Shown one piece after another: positions 9,126 to 17,905 of a stretch of DNA of 64,000 bases. The stretch covers positions 62,001 to 126,000 of the forward strand of contig NZ_VTTM01000008.1 in assembly GCF_008364795.1 (NCBI RefSeq). The letters run 5' to 3'. Source of the DNA: Azospirillum oryzae (GTDB lineage: Bacteria; Pseudomonadota; Alphaproteobacteria; Azospirillales; Azospirillaceae). Numbering within the stretch: position 1 is the first letter of the stretch; each line of letters opens with the position of its first letter. Under the pieces are notes generated by a model. The model did no database searches, was not told the DNA's origin, and saw only the letters and a list, made by a program, of their open reading frames with translations. Position numbers and translations under genes: made by a program.

Positions 9126-9725
9126 TCAGATGCGCCGCTGCATCACCCGGACGATGTCGCCGGGCAGGATCGGCGTCCGTTCGTTGGCCCGGTATTCATG
9201 CTGCTCGCCGTTGACGGTGCGGACCAGGACGACGTCGCCTTCCCAGGCGCGGTAGTCGTACCCGCCGGCGCGCGCCACGGCGCTCAGCACCGTCAGGCCG
9301 TTGGTGTAGGGGAACTCTCCGGGCTGGCGGACCTCCCCCAGCACATAGAAGGGGCGGAAGGTCTGCGCCTCGACCGCTGCCTTGGGATCCTGCAGATAGG
9401 CGTCCTTCTTCAGGTGGTCCTCGATGCGCTTGGACAACTCCTTCGCCGTGATTCCGCTGGCGGCGACATTGCCGATCAGCGGCAGCGACAGGTTGCCGAC
9501 CGGGTCGATCGTGAAGTCACCGGACAGCCCCGTCTCGCCGAACACGATCAGCCGGACACGGTTGCCCGGCTCGAGCAGATAGCCTTCCGCCGGGTTGCCG
9601 GGCTTCATGGGCGCCTGTTCCGACGGCAGGCCCGGCGTCACCGCGCAGCCGCCGAGAAGGACGCCGGCTAGGGCACCGGCCATGACGAGACCGCGCAGAG
9701 GTTTCGCGTTGAGGAACGGCAGCAT
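9126..9725 (-). CDS. Polysaccharide export lipoprotein (Wza/ExoF-like)
   Basis: Outer-membrane export protein of 199 residues with a lipoprotein signal (GALAGVLLGGC, lipid-modified Cys27). The poly_export domain (PF02563) starts at YLLEPGNRVRLIVFGETGLS and continues with FTIDPVGNLSLPLIGNVAASG. A SLBB-like part follows with YVLGEVRQPGEFPYTNGLTV and ends PGDIVRVMQRRI. The protein is much shorter than E. coli Wza and lacks its C-terminal transmembrane helix, like ExoF/GumB-type proteins. The start MLPFLNAKPL at 9725 is chosen because it gives a proper lipobox; GGAGAG lies 10 nt upstream. The frame remains open to 9881. It probably works with the Wzc-like kinase at 12358 and the barrel protein at 10971. 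Confidence 0.85.
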   Translation of the reverse strand: MLPFLNAKPLRGLVMAGALAGVLLGGCAVTPGLPSEQAPMKPGNPAEGYLLEPGNRVRLIVFGETGLSGDFTIDPVGNLSLPLIGNVAASGITAKELSKRIEDHLKKDAYLQDPKAAVEAQTFRPFYVLGEVRQPGEFPYTNGLTVLSAVARAGGYDYRAWEGDVVLVRTVNGEQHEYRANERTPILPGDIVRVMQRRI

Positions 9726-9865
9726 GGACGACGAACTCTCCACTATGAGAAAACCATGGGGGGAGGCGCACCACCGGAACGGCGCGTCGGGGATCGGCAT
9801 GGCGCCCTTATACCTCAATATCGTCATTGAAACGAGTGGTTGATCCCTTATCGCGTGCAGGTGAC

Positions 9866-10666
9866 ATGAAGCTTTTTGCAACCATGCGGTCCTGGTTTCC
9901 GGCCCGCCCGCCGGGGAGAGGCGACGGCCGCATGCCGGCGCCCAGCGTCCCGGACGGCGTCTGCGCCTATGCGATCGGCGACATCCACGGCGAGCGCAAG
10001 CTGCTCGACAGCATGCTCGCCGCCATCGCCGGGGATGCCGAGCGGCGGCGGGGCGACGGGTTGGGCGTCGTCGCCGTCTTCCTGGGCGACTACATCGACC
10101 GCGGCATGGACAGCTGCGGCGTGCTCGACCGGTTGTGCCGCGAGCCGCTTCCCGGCGTGGAGTGCCACTTCCTCCTGGGAAACCATGAGGCGGCGATGCT
10201 CGACTTCATCGAGGATCCCGTCCGTGCCTCGGAATGGCTGAACTACGGTGGGGCCGAGGCGCTGGGCAGCTACGGCATCCGCGCCTCGGTCGGGACCAGC
10301 GACCCCTCCCGCTGCAAGGCGCTGCGCGATTCGCTGCTGGAGCGCCTCCCCGACGAGCATCTGGCTTTTCTGAAGGCGTTGAAGCCGATGGTGGTGCTGG
10401 GCGACTACGCCTTCGTCCATGCCGGCGTCCGGCCGGGCAGGCCCCTCGCCCGCCAGCGGACGGACGACCTGCTGACCATCCGCGAGCCCTTCCTGTCCTG
10501 GCTGCGCCCGCACGAGAAAATGATCGTGCATGGGCATACCGTGACCCAGTCGCCGGAGGTGACGGCAACCCGGATCGGGATCGACACCGGCGCCTATGCC
10601 ACCGGGGTGCTGACCGCCCTGGTGTTGTGCGGCGCCGGACGCAGCTTCATTCAGGTGGGCGCCTGA
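9866..10666 (+). CDS. PPP-family metallophosphatase
   Basis: Calcineurin-like phosphoesterase of 266 residues with all metal-binding blocks of the PPP family in order: GDIHGERK (about residue 40), GDYIDRG, GNHEAAM, VHAGVRPG and HGHT. Bacterial relatives (PphA/PrpE type) remove phosphate from Ser, Thr or Tyr in proteins. It lies next to the tyrosine kinase gene and no low-molecular-weight (Wzb-type) phosphatase is seen nearby, so it may counteract the kinase; that is inference. The start at 9866 has AGGTG 4 nt upstream; the frame is open from 9827. It is divergent from the export lipoprotein gene. Confidence 0.85.
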   Translation: MKLFATMRSWFPARPPGRGDGRMPAPSVPDGVCAYAIGDIHGERKLLDSMLAAIAGDAERRRGDGLGVVAVFLGDYIDRGMDSCGVLDRLCREPLPGVECHFLLGNHEAAMLDFIEDPVRASEWLNYGGAEALGSYGIRASVGTSDPSRCKALRDSLLERLPDEHLAFLKALKPMVVLGDYAFVHAGVRPGRPLARQRTDDLLTIREPFLSWLRPHEKMIVHGHTVTQSPEVTATRIGIDTGAYATGVLTALVLCGAGRSFIQVGA

Positions 10667-10748
10667 TCCGGCCGGGCGCCGGGCTCCGATGCGGGTCTTT
10701 CCCGATCGCCCGCGCCCCCCGCCCGTGTTCCTCCAACCCAAGCCCCTC

Positions 10749-10807
10749 CGGCACCCGCCCTCCGTGGTCCTTCCCGAGCGGGCGGTGCCCGTGGAGGGCG
10801 GGTGCCG
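10749..10807. repeat. Perfect 15-bp inverted repeat (strong hairpin)
   Basis: The arms CGGCACCCGCCCTCC (10749-10763) and GGAGGGCGGGTGCCG (10793-10807) are exact reverse complements. In RNA the stem could extend by two G-U wobbles and two G-C pairs, and the loop holds a small CCCG-AG-CGGG hairpin. It fills the space between the phosphatase gene and the barrel-protein gene. No T-run follows, so it is not a textbook intrinsic terminator; it may be an mRNA-stability or regulatory hairpin. Confidence 0.75.
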
Positions 10808-10970
10808 AGGGGAAGTGATGAACTGTGGATGTGCCCATGCGCTCCAATACACGCTAGTGGATAGTGCAAGGGCTCTGATATATACCTCGAAAGAATTTAG
10901 CCAAAGGTATGGGGGCATTGGCGCTATGGCTGTGGTCTTTGCTGCTTTTTCCACTGTTTCGGCCTCGTCC

Positions 10971-12332
10971 ATGCATCCGGCCTTGCGGTCGGAGCGGCGG
11001 TGGAGCAGCGGGCTTCTGGGCTGCGCCGCCCTTGCGCTGGGGATTGCCGCCTGCACACCGTCCTGGGCCCAGGTCTCCGGCCAGACCGCTCCCGGGCAGG
11101 ACCCGCGCAAGGCGCACTCCGGCGCCAAAGTGACCACGGAAACCAACACCGGCACGGAAGACGAACGCCGCAAGGACGATTCCGAGCGGATGCATGATGC
11201 CTACGACCCCAAGGGCATCGAACTCGGAAGCTTCCTGCTGCTGCCGAAGGTCGAGCTGGACAGCGCCTACAACAGCAACGTCTTCGCCCAGAACTCCGGC
11301 GCCAAGTCCGACTTCCTGACCACCCTCCGTCCCGAGTTCAAGCTGCGCTCGCGCTTCGACGAGCACATGCTGAATTTCTCGGGCATGGTCGAGAAGGTCA
11401 AGTACCGCCGGTTCGACGGCGACGACCAGTTGAACGCCCAGGCGGACATCGATGCGCGTTACGACATCGGCGCCGCCACGGAAGCCAACGCCTTCCTCCA
11501 GGGCTATGCCCGGCACGAGGACCGCGGCAGCCCCGACGAGGCGGGCGGAACCAAGCCGACGCCGACGAAAGGCCTGACGCTGCGGTCGAACGTGAAGCAC
11601 CGCTTCGGCAAATACGCCGTGGTGGGCGGCATCGACGCCGACCGCCGCGTTTTCGAGAATGTGCCGGGGGCGAGCAACTCGGTCATCCGCAACGAGGACC
11701 GCGACCGCTGGGAAGTCGCCGGGCGCCTGCGCGGAAGCTACGAGATGTTCCCGGGCTATGCCGCCGTCAGCGAGGTTTCGGCGAACACCCGCCGGTACGA
11801 CTCCAAGTCCGACCGCAACGGTCTGGACCGCGACAGCTACGGCTACCGCGCGGAGGCCGGTATCGGTGTCGACATCAGCCAGCTGCTGCGCGGCGACTTC
11901 CTGGTCGGCTACTTTCAGCAGAACTACAAGGACTCCCGCCTGAAGGACCCGGCGGGCCTGTCGGTGCGGGCGACCTTCAACTGGACGCCCGACAAGCTCA
12001 CCATCGTCGTGCCGTCGCTGGAGCGGTCGGTTTCGGAGACCATCACCCAGGGCGCATCGTCCCTGGTGCGCACCACGGGGTCGGTGATCGTTCGCCACGA
12101 AGCGCAGCGCAACCTGATCCTGACCGGCATCGCCTCCGTCTCGCGGGACGAGATGGAAGGCGTGAAGGGCCAGGACGCCTGGGTCTATGAAGGCCGCATG
12201 CGCGCCACCTATGCTTTTACCCCAGAATTGTTCGTGGCGGGTGAGGCAGCTTACAGGCGCAAGGATTCCGAGTTGGAGACGTCCTCCTACCGGCAGACGC
12301 TGTTCTTCATCCGGCTCGGGGCGCAGCTTTGA
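10971..12332 (+). CDS. Outer-membrane beta-barrel protein of the polysaccharide export locus
   Basis: About 453 residues. A signal peptide (SSGLLGCAALALGIAAC, cleavage near SWAQ-VSG) is followed by a charged linker and then alternating amphipathic strands ending in an aromatic-rich C-terminus (RQTLFFIRLGAQL). The strand pattern fits the BBP2_2 family (PF10082), found in exopolysaccharide loci together with Wza and Wzc. Its role is probably outer-membrane export or assembly. I chose 10971 because it gives a canonical signal peptide; an in-frame ATG at 10926 and an open frame back to 10689 are alternatives. The Wzc-like gene follows 25 nt downstream, so they are probably co-transcribed. Confidence 0.75.
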   Translation: MHPALRSERRWSSGLLGCAALALGIAACTPSWAQVSGQTAPGQDPRKAHSGAKVTTETNTGTEDERRKDDSERMHDAYDPKGIELGSFLLLPKVELDSAYNSNVFAQNSGAKSDFLTTLRPEFKLRSRFDEHMLNFSGMVEKVKYRRFDGDDQLNAQADIDARYDIGAATEANAFLQGYARHEDRGSPDEAGGTKPTPTKGLTLRSNVKHRFGKYAVVGGIDADRRVFENVPGASNSVIRNEDRDRWEVAGRLRGSYEMFPGYAAVSEVSANTRRYDSKSDRNGLDRDSYGYRAEAGIGVDISQLLRGDFLVGYFQQNYKDSRLKDPAGLSVRATFNWTPDKLTIVVPSLERSVSETITQGASSLVRTTGSVIVRHEAQRNLILTGIASVSRDEMEGVKGQDAWVYEGRMRATYAFTPELFVAGEAAYRRKDSELETSSYRQTLFFIRLGAQL

Positions 12333-12357
12333 CGGGAATCTGGTCTGGAGTTCTGTG

Positions 12358-14610
12358 GTGAGTCTTTTGAACCTCGTTAGGCCGTCGGAGCGCGAAGCCG
12401 CGACCGTCCCGGATGCCGATTTCCAGGAGGCGTTTCGAAAGAGCGTCCGATGGGCCTGGCGGGTCCTGTGGCGCGGCAAGTTCCTGATCCTCGCCGTCCT
12501 GATGGCGGCGCTGGTTCCAAGCGTGCTGTACCTTCAGCAGATCCCGCCCCGCTACACCGCCGAAGCGCGGATCATGATCGAGGCTGCCCAGGTCCGCAAC
12601 GCCCTGTCCGAGAACATGTTCATGCCGGAGTGGATCGGCGACGTCACCGTGCAGACGGAAGCCGACCTGATCTCGTCGAGGATGCTGGCGCGGCGCGTCA
12701 TCGACAAGCTGGGGCTGGCGAACGATCCGGAGTTCAACTCCAAACTTCGCACGCCCCGGCCCCTCGACACGTTCATGGCCGCGCTCAATCCGCTCTCCTG
12801 GCTGGTCAGCACCCTGCCGACGAACGAGGTGGAGCCGTCGACGCTCAGCGAATCCGCCCGCGCCGACATCGAGCAGGCCGCCCTGGTCCAGACCTTCCTG
12901 GGTGGGCTTCAGGTCGCGCCGCAGCGGCGTACCCTGATCATCTCCGTCCGCTACACCTCGGAGAACCGCGAGAAGGCGGCACTGATCACCAACACCATCG
13001 CCCAGCTCTATGTCCTGGACCGTCTCGAAGCCGGGTTCGAGGATACCCGGCGCGTGGCGACCTGGCTCGGGGAGCGGCTGGAGGCCCTGCGGCGCGACGT
13101 GGTCAGCGCGGAAGGGGCGGTGGAGGAATACCGCGCCCAGAACGGTCTGCGCCGCAAGGGCGAGCAGCAGGCAACCGTCACCGACCAGCGGCTTTCCGAA
13201 CTCAATTCGCGCCTCATGATCGCGCGGGCCGATCTGGCCCAGAAACGGGCGCGGTTGGAGCAGGCGCGGCAGCTCATGCGGTCCCGCGGCAGCGTGGAGG
13301 CCTTTTCCGACGTTCTGCAGTCGCCGCTGATCCAGCGCCTGCGCGAGCAGGAAGCGACGACGCAGCGCGAAATGTCCGACGCCCTCAAGGTCTATGCGGA
13401 CCGGCACCCACGCATTCTCGGGCTGCGGGCCGAACTGAACGAGATCCGCAGCAAGATCGGCCACGAGGTCGACAAGATCGCGACCTCGCTGACCGCGGAT
13501 GCCGAAGCCGCCGCCGCCGGCGTGCGTGCGCTCGAAAGCGACCTGAACGGGCTGCAGCGTCAGTCCGACGTGGCGGGCGAGGCGGAGGTCCGCCTGCGCG
13601 AACTCGAACGCCAGGCGGATGCGAGCCGCAGCCTCTACGAATCCTTCCTCGCCCGCTTCAAGCGCGAGGACCAGCAGGAGCGGATGCAGAGGGCCAACGC
13701 GCGCATCGTCTCGCAGGCCGACATTCCGACCTCTCCGAGCTATCCGCGTAAACTGTCCCTGCTGATGGCTGTCAGCATGCTGGCCCTGATGGGCGGCGCG
13801 ATGCTGGTGTTCCTGCTCGACCGTCTGGACAATGCCCTGCGTTCGGCCGACGAAACCGAGGATCTGACCAGCCTGCCCACCCTGGCCATGATCCCCTACC
13901 GGCGCGGCCGCGACCTGTCGCCGATGAAGGAGATCCTGGAACGGCCGCGCTCCGTCCTCGCGGATGCCGTCCGCAGCCTTCGCACCAGCCTGGAGATCGC
14001 CGACGGCGAACACTCCCCCGTCATCATGATCACGTCCTCGATTCCGAAGGAGGGGAAAACCTTCCTGTCCTTCTGCCTGGGGCTGATCTATTCGAAGATG
14101 GAGGGCCGGGTGCTGCTGATCGACGCCGACGTCTACCGGCCGCGCCTGCATACGCTGACCGGCACCGACGGCGAGCGGGGTCTGGCGCAGGTGTTGAGGG
14201 GAGAGGCGAAGGTCGAGGATCTGATCCAGCACGGCATCGCCGGCACGCTCGATTTCCTGCCCGCCGGCCGCTCGCCCGACCTGCCCGAGCTGATCAAGGG
14301 GGCGGCGATCGAAGAGCTGCTCAAGGGCCTGCTCACCCGCTACGACCGCATCATCATCGACTCGCCCCCCGTTCTGGCGGTCGCCGACACGCGCGTGCTG
14401 GCCCGTCTGGCGGACCGGGTCATCTATCTGGTGCGCTGGAACTTCACGCCGCGGGATGCCGTGCGCAACGGCATAAAGCTGCTGAACGGCACCGGGGCGC
14501 CGGTCCACGGCGTGGTGCTGTCCCAGGTCGATCAGCGCAAGCACGCCCGCTACGGCTATGGCGACTATGGACAGTATTATGGACGTTACCGCGACTACTA
14601 CGCCGAGTGA
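12358..14610 (+). CDS. Wzc-like polysaccharide co-polymerase with BY-kinase domain
   Basis: Inner-membrane chain-length regulator and bacterial tyrosine autokinase of 750 residues. There is an N-terminal Wzz domain after a transmembrane helix (FLILAVLMAALVPSVLYL), a long coiled-coil periplasmic part, a second helix (LLMAVSMLALMGGAMLVFLL), then a cytoplasmic ATPase domain. Walker A is SSIPKEGKTFLS (about residues 558-569), Walker A' is VLLIDADVYRP and a further motif is RIIIDSPPVL. The tail is Tyr-rich (YGYGDYGQYYGRYRDYYAE), the autophosphorylation cluster of these kinases. The start is the GTG at 12358 with GGAG 7 nt upstream; a GTG at 12355 is also possible. It forms the trans-envelope export machine with the Wza-like and barrel proteins. 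Confidence 0.9.
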   Translation: MSLLNLVRPSEREAATVPDADFQEAFRKSVRWAWRVLWRGKFLILAVLMAALVPSVLYLQQIPPRYTAEARIMIEAAQVRNALSENMFMPEWIGDVTVQTEADLISSRMLARRVIDKLGLANDPEFNSKLRTPRPLDTFMAALNPLSWLVSTLPTNEVEPSTLSESARADIEQAALVQTFLGGLQVAPQRRTLIISVRYTSENREKAALITNTIAQLYVLDRLEAGFEDTRRVATWLGERLEALRRDVVSAEGAVEEYRAQNGLRRKGEQQATVTDQRLSELNSRLMIARADLAQKRARLEQARQLMRSRGSVEAFSDVLQSPLIQRLREQEATTQREMSDALKVYADRHPRILGLRAELNEIRSKIGHEVDKIATSLTADAEAAAAGVRALESDLNGLQRQSDVAGEAEVRLRELERQADASRSLYESFLARFKREDQQERMQRANARIVSQADIPTSPSYPRKLSLLMAVSMLALMGGAMLVFLLDRLDNALRSADETEDLTSLPTLAMIPYRRGRDLSPMKEILERPRSVLADAVRSLRTSLEIADGEHSPVIMITSSIPKEGKTFLSFCLGLIYSKMEGRVLLIDADVYRPRLHTLTGTDGERGLAQVLRGEAKVEDLIQHGIAGTLDFLPAGRSPDLPELIKGAAIEELLKGLLTRYDRIIIDSPPVLAVADTRVLARLADRVIYLVRWNFTPRDAVRNGIKLLNGTGAPVHGVVLSQVDQRKHARYGYGDYGQYYGRYRDYYAE

Positions 14611-15325
14611 ACGGTCGGGTGGGGCCTCCACCCGACCGCGCGCTTCCACACAGCCGTCGTCTCCGGTCTCCGCCATACTGGGGCTGGTGGTGGGCGGCCT
14701 GCTGCTGTGGATGGGGACGCCGCAACTGGTCGCCGCCTTGGTCGCCCTCGATGCCGACGCCGCTCTGCAGGGGGTGCGCAGCGGCTCTCCGGGCTCTCCC
14801 GATCAGCTCGCCATGGCGGGCGAGGCCCTGACCGCCGCCAATCGCTGGGAGAAAAGCGGCGAGCGCGAGGCGGCCCGTGCCGTGTTGCTGACGTTCCAGG
14901 CGCAGGGCGCGCCGCCCGGCCCGGATCGGGACCGCCTTTCTGCCGAAGCCCTGGCCGCCGCGTCTGCGGCCGTGCGGCTCGCGCCGGGACAGCCTCATGC
15001 CTGGGCGCATCTGGCCACCCTGCTGGAGCGTGGCGGCGACCGGAAGCGGGCGGTCGAGGCGCTGCGCCTGTCGATCCTGTCCGGCGCGGTGGAGCCGGCC
15101 CTGATGATGTGGCGGATCGAAACGGCCCTGCGCCTGCGCGGCGACATGGACGCCGAAGCCCTGTCGCTTCTGCGCCGGCAGATCCGGCTGGCCTGGATCA
15201 TCATGCCCGACGAGATCGCGGCGCTGAGCAAGCGCCCGGACGCCCATGATCTGGTGACCGAATCCCTCTCTCTGCTGAACGAGGAAGAGATGGCACATTA
15301 CGTGAGGCTGCACGGCAAGCGGTAG
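14558..15325 (+). CDS. Single-pass membrane protein with TPR-like region, unknown function
   Basis: 255 residues, no confidently recognised family. After a Ser/Thr-rich N-terminus there is one hydrophobic segment (SAILGLVVGGLLLWMGTPQL), followed by an Ala/Leu-rich helical part with tetratricopeptide-like spacing (AEALAAASAAVRLAPGQPHAWAHLATLLERGG). That suggests a periplasmic helical-repeat scaffold. The 5' end overlaps the last 53 nt of the tyrosine kinase gene in another frame, so the two are probably translationally coupled. ATGs at 14567 and 14579 are alternative starts. The context suggests an accessory to polysaccharide assembly. Confidence 0.65.
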   Translation: MATMDSIMDVTATTTPSERSGGASTRPRASTQPSSPVSAILGLVVGGLLLWMGTPQLVAALVALDADAALQGVRSGSPGSPDQLAMAGEALTAANRWEKSGEREAARAVLLTFQAQGAPPGPDRDRLSAEALAAASAAVRLAPGQPHAWAHLATLLERGGDRKRAVEALRLSILSGAVEPALMMWRIETALRLRGDMDAEALSLLRRQIRLAWIIMPDEIAALSKRPDAHDLVTESLSLLNEEEMAHYVRLHGKR

Positions 15326-15343
15326 CCCGCGCCGCCGCACCGG

Positions 15344-15400
15344 CCTCGGACCGGCCCAGCCTCAGATCGGCCCAGCCTCGGACCGGCCGCCTCAGACCGG
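15344..15400. repeat. Short tandem repeat, ~16-bp unit, about 3.5 copies
   Basis: Units read CCTCGGACCGGCCCAG, CCTCAGATCGGCCCAG, CCTCGGACCGGCCG and CCTCAGACCGG, filling the gap between two convergent genes and running into the stop end of the minus-strand FkbM gene (its last codons). It looks like replication-slippage expansion rather than a functional site. Confidence 0.7.
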
Positions 15401-16177
15401 CATGGGCAGCGGGTCGGCCGCCAGCGGATCGGCGGCGTGGAAGAAGAAGAAATTGTTCACATAGTCCGGCGTGCCCGGCGGCGCGGTTTGAAGAGATCGC
15501 GCGTCGACGTCCCAGGGAAGCGGGCACAACCGGCCGTCCTGCTGGCGGAAACGGCGATAACCGGCCGGCTCCAGTAGGGCGCGCACCCGGTCATGGGCGC
15601 CGGAGCGGTGCCTCTCCTCGACCTCGATCATCAGGCGCGGGCGGTCGCGGCGGATCAGCCCCATGGCGCCGGCCAGCACCTCGGCCTCGTGGCCCTCGAC
15701 ATCGATCTTCATCAGGCCGACCGGGTCCAGCCCCTCCTCGTCCAGGCGGACGGTCCGGACCATCAACTGGACGTAATCGGGCCTGCCCCCCAGGGCGGAG
15801 ACCGGGTTTTCGTCCGCGATGCTGCCAATGCCGGAATTGCCTTGCTGGAAGACGAGGCGGGCGGTTCCCGGCCGGTCCGACAAGGCGGCGGCGCGCAGCG
15901 TGACGTTGCGCCGGTTCAGGCGGGCGATGGCCGCGTGGCATCCGGGGTTCGGTTCATAGACGACGACCCGCAGGGCATGCAGGGACAGCCAATAGGAATA
16001 CTCCCCGGCATTGCCGCCGACGTCGACGGCGATCCGGCCGGGATCGCACAGCGGCCCCAAGGTGAAGAACTCCCGTTCGAAATGGCGATCCCGCCGCCAG
16101 ATGCGGTTCTTCAGCCACCAGACCGGGAAGCGGCGCTCCAGATGACGGGCCAGCCGCCGCTTGACCAGGCCGATCAC
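15392..16177 (-). CDS. FkbM family SAM-dependent methyltransferase
   Basis: 261 residues. Motif I is RIAVDVGGNAGEYSYWL (about residues 48-64), VVYEPNPGCHAAI follows, and the FkbM signature is LMKIDVEGHEAEVLAGA. It probably O-methylates a sugar of the exopolysaccharide. The start is a GTG at 16177 that overlaps the TGA of the upstream polymerase gene (GTGA), so translation is coupled. This mirrors the ligase/FkbM pair at 2453-4824, but the two FkbM proteins are clearly different in sequence. The C-terminus ends in short near-repeats (ADPLAADPLPMPV). Confidence 0.8.
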   Translation of the reverse strand: MIGLVKRRLARHLERRFPVWWLKNRIWRRDRHFEREFFTLGPLCDPGRIAVDVGGNAGEYSYWLSLHALRVVVYEPNPGCHAAIARLNRRNVTLRAAALSDRPGTARLVFQQGNSGIGSIADENPVSALGGRPDYVQLMVRTVRLDEEGLDPVGLMKIDVEGHEAEVLAGAMGLIRRDRPRLMIEVEERHRSGAHDRVRALLEPAGYRRFRQQDGRLCPLPWDVDARSLQTAPPGTPDYVNNFFFFHAADPLAADPLPMPV

Positions 16178-17622
16178 GTTCCGGCTTCCGTCCGCAGCGG
16201 CCGGCGCCCCATCAACCCCATGGCCAGGATGACGGCGATGAGGATCAGGAGATTCATCACCGCCTGGATCGTCACCTGCGGTCCGATATCGGCAATGTCG
16301 GAATTGCAGAATGTGAAATAGAGCGTTGAGAAGCCGAAGGCGAGAAAGTAATTATTCCTTCCACCTCCATAGATCAGGCGCAGGCCGCTCAGATACAGGA
16401 AAAGAACGATCAAATTGATGGGAATGAAAAGAAACCCGCCGAAATAGGCATAGGTTTCCGCAAACACTCCGTAATTCATGTTGGTGAAGGAGTGCAGGAT
16501 GCTGGTTTCCAGGATCTCGCCGCCACGGGCCGGGCGTTCGATACCGAAAAGCTGGAGCAGGACGTTGGGAATGGCGTATAGGAACTGGCCGAGGAAGGTC
16601 TCGCCGCCGAAATTTCCCATGTCCTGGACATAGGCGATCACCTCGTCCAGCGGGCTGGGGCTGAAGCGGTCGAGGAAGCCAAGGGGTTCGCCATAGTAAA
16701 GGCGGGTGTCCCAGCTGTAGTAGATATTGTTCAGCTGCTCTTCCTGCAGGCTGCGGCCGGACGAGCTGAACAGGTCTGATGCGATGCTGAAGGTTTCCTG
16801 AAGGAAGCCGCCGATCCCCAGCCCGCGCTCGATGCCGCGTTGCAGGTCGATCAGGGGAAAGATCACGAACTGCATCGCGACGGCCAAGGCGGCCACCGGC
16901 AGGACATGCTTCAGCCGGATCACCCCACCATAGGCCAGAAAGGTCGTGACGAAGGCGATGCCGCCGCTCAGCATGATCAGCCGGACATTCTCCCAGAAGC
17001 CTTGCAGGACCGTGAAGCCCAGCATCGTCACCACCCAGGGGTCGACGAAGCTCCGCCCCCCCGACAGGATGGCGCGCCGCGCCGTCATGGCGGCGACGGC
17101 CAGCGGAAGCAGGTTCGCCAAGTAGAGCAGCAGGACGAGACCGCGCCCCTCCTCGTAATCCGCGGCGCCGGCGCGGCTCAGTCCGGCCAGATGCCGGGCG
17201 ACGATGGAAAACAGGGTGAGCATGACGGCGACGCTGGCCAGCCAGGACAGGAAGCGCGGATCCTGGGGCAGGGTGATCAGGCCCGACGACCGGCCGAACA
17301 GGGCCCGGATGGCAAGTCCCGCCGCCATGAAGACCAACACCCCCATGAACAGGACGAAGGCCGTCTCGACCGGGGCCTGGAGATGGCTGTCCGCCGACTG
17401 TCCCATAAGAATCTTCAGCCATTGGGCGATGAAGAACAGTTTGCCGTAGGAGGCGACGAACAGCAGCGACCCCATGCTGCCGATCCCGCCGTTCATCCGG
17501 ATCACCACCGGCGTCAGCAGGAAGATTGTCAGCGACAGGAAGGCGAAGACCGGCGAGGTGCCGAGAGCGAGCTGGAGCAGGCAGGTCAGAACAGACACCG
17601 CCCTCCATGCCTCAAGCAACAT
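16174..17622 (-). CDS. Polytopic membrane protein, probable repeat-unit polymerase (Wzy-like)
   Basis: About 482 residues with 10-12 hydrophobic segments and a large loop (about residues 260-370) rich in charged and aromatic residues (NNIYYSWDTRLYYGEPLGFL). The topology resembles O-antigen/oligosaccharide polymerases, where a large periplasmic loop holds the active site; sequence motifs in this class are too weak to prove it. Its position between methyltransferases and glycosyltransferases supports the call. The start is uncertain: ATGs at 17622, 17652 and 17715 are in frame, and codons before 17622 (GTA, TTG, AGA) are unlike the rest. It is coupled to the FkbM gene by a 4-nt overlap. Confidence 0.65.
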   Translation of the reverse strand: MLLEAWRAVSVLTCLLQLALGTSPVFAFLSLTIFLLTPVVIRMNGGIGSMGSLLFVASYGKLFFIAQWLKILMGQSADSHLQAPVETAFVLFMGVLVFMAAGLAIRALFGRSSGLITLPQDPRFLSWLASVAVMLTLFSIVARHLAGLSRAGAADYEEGRGLVLLLYLANLLPLAVAAMTARRAILSGGRSFVDPWVVTMLGFTVLQGFWENVRLIMLSGGIAFVTTFLAYGGVIRLKHVLPVAALAVAMQFVIFPLIDLQRGIERGLGIGGFLQETFSIASDLFSSSGRSLQEEQLNNIYYSWDTRLYYGEPLGFLDRFSPSPLDEVIAYVQDMGNFGGETFLGQFLYAIPNVLLQLFGIERPARGGEILETSILHSFTNMNYGVFAETYAYFGGFLFIPINLIVLFLYLSGLRLIYGGGRNNYFLAFGFSTLYFTFCNSDIADIGPQVTIQAVMNLLILIAVILAMGLMGRRPLRTEAGT

Positions 17623-17905
17623 TCTATGGTTGTCCACCCGTCCCGCCACCATCGCCCCCGAAAAGCGTACCCCGAAAAATCGCGGCAGTTTCAACTCGAT
17701 TCCGGCACGATGCAAGGATCATGCTCAAGTTGAGGAAACCTCGGCCTCCTCCATCGCAAAATCACACAAGCCAAGCTTCGGGTGCCACGCTTCCGATACC
17801 GAAATTCGGGGGCGGCGAACGCCCTGCGGTAACGGGCCGCAGTGATGGATTGACGGGACAAACGGACGGTTGCAGCATTCCTGCCCTTTTTCCCTCCGTG
17901 TCTGG

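Noticed and set aside
12307..14676. 789-codon minus-strand open frame
   Set aside because: Antisense to the tyrosine kinase gene, which has all expected motifs; no domain seen in the antisense product.
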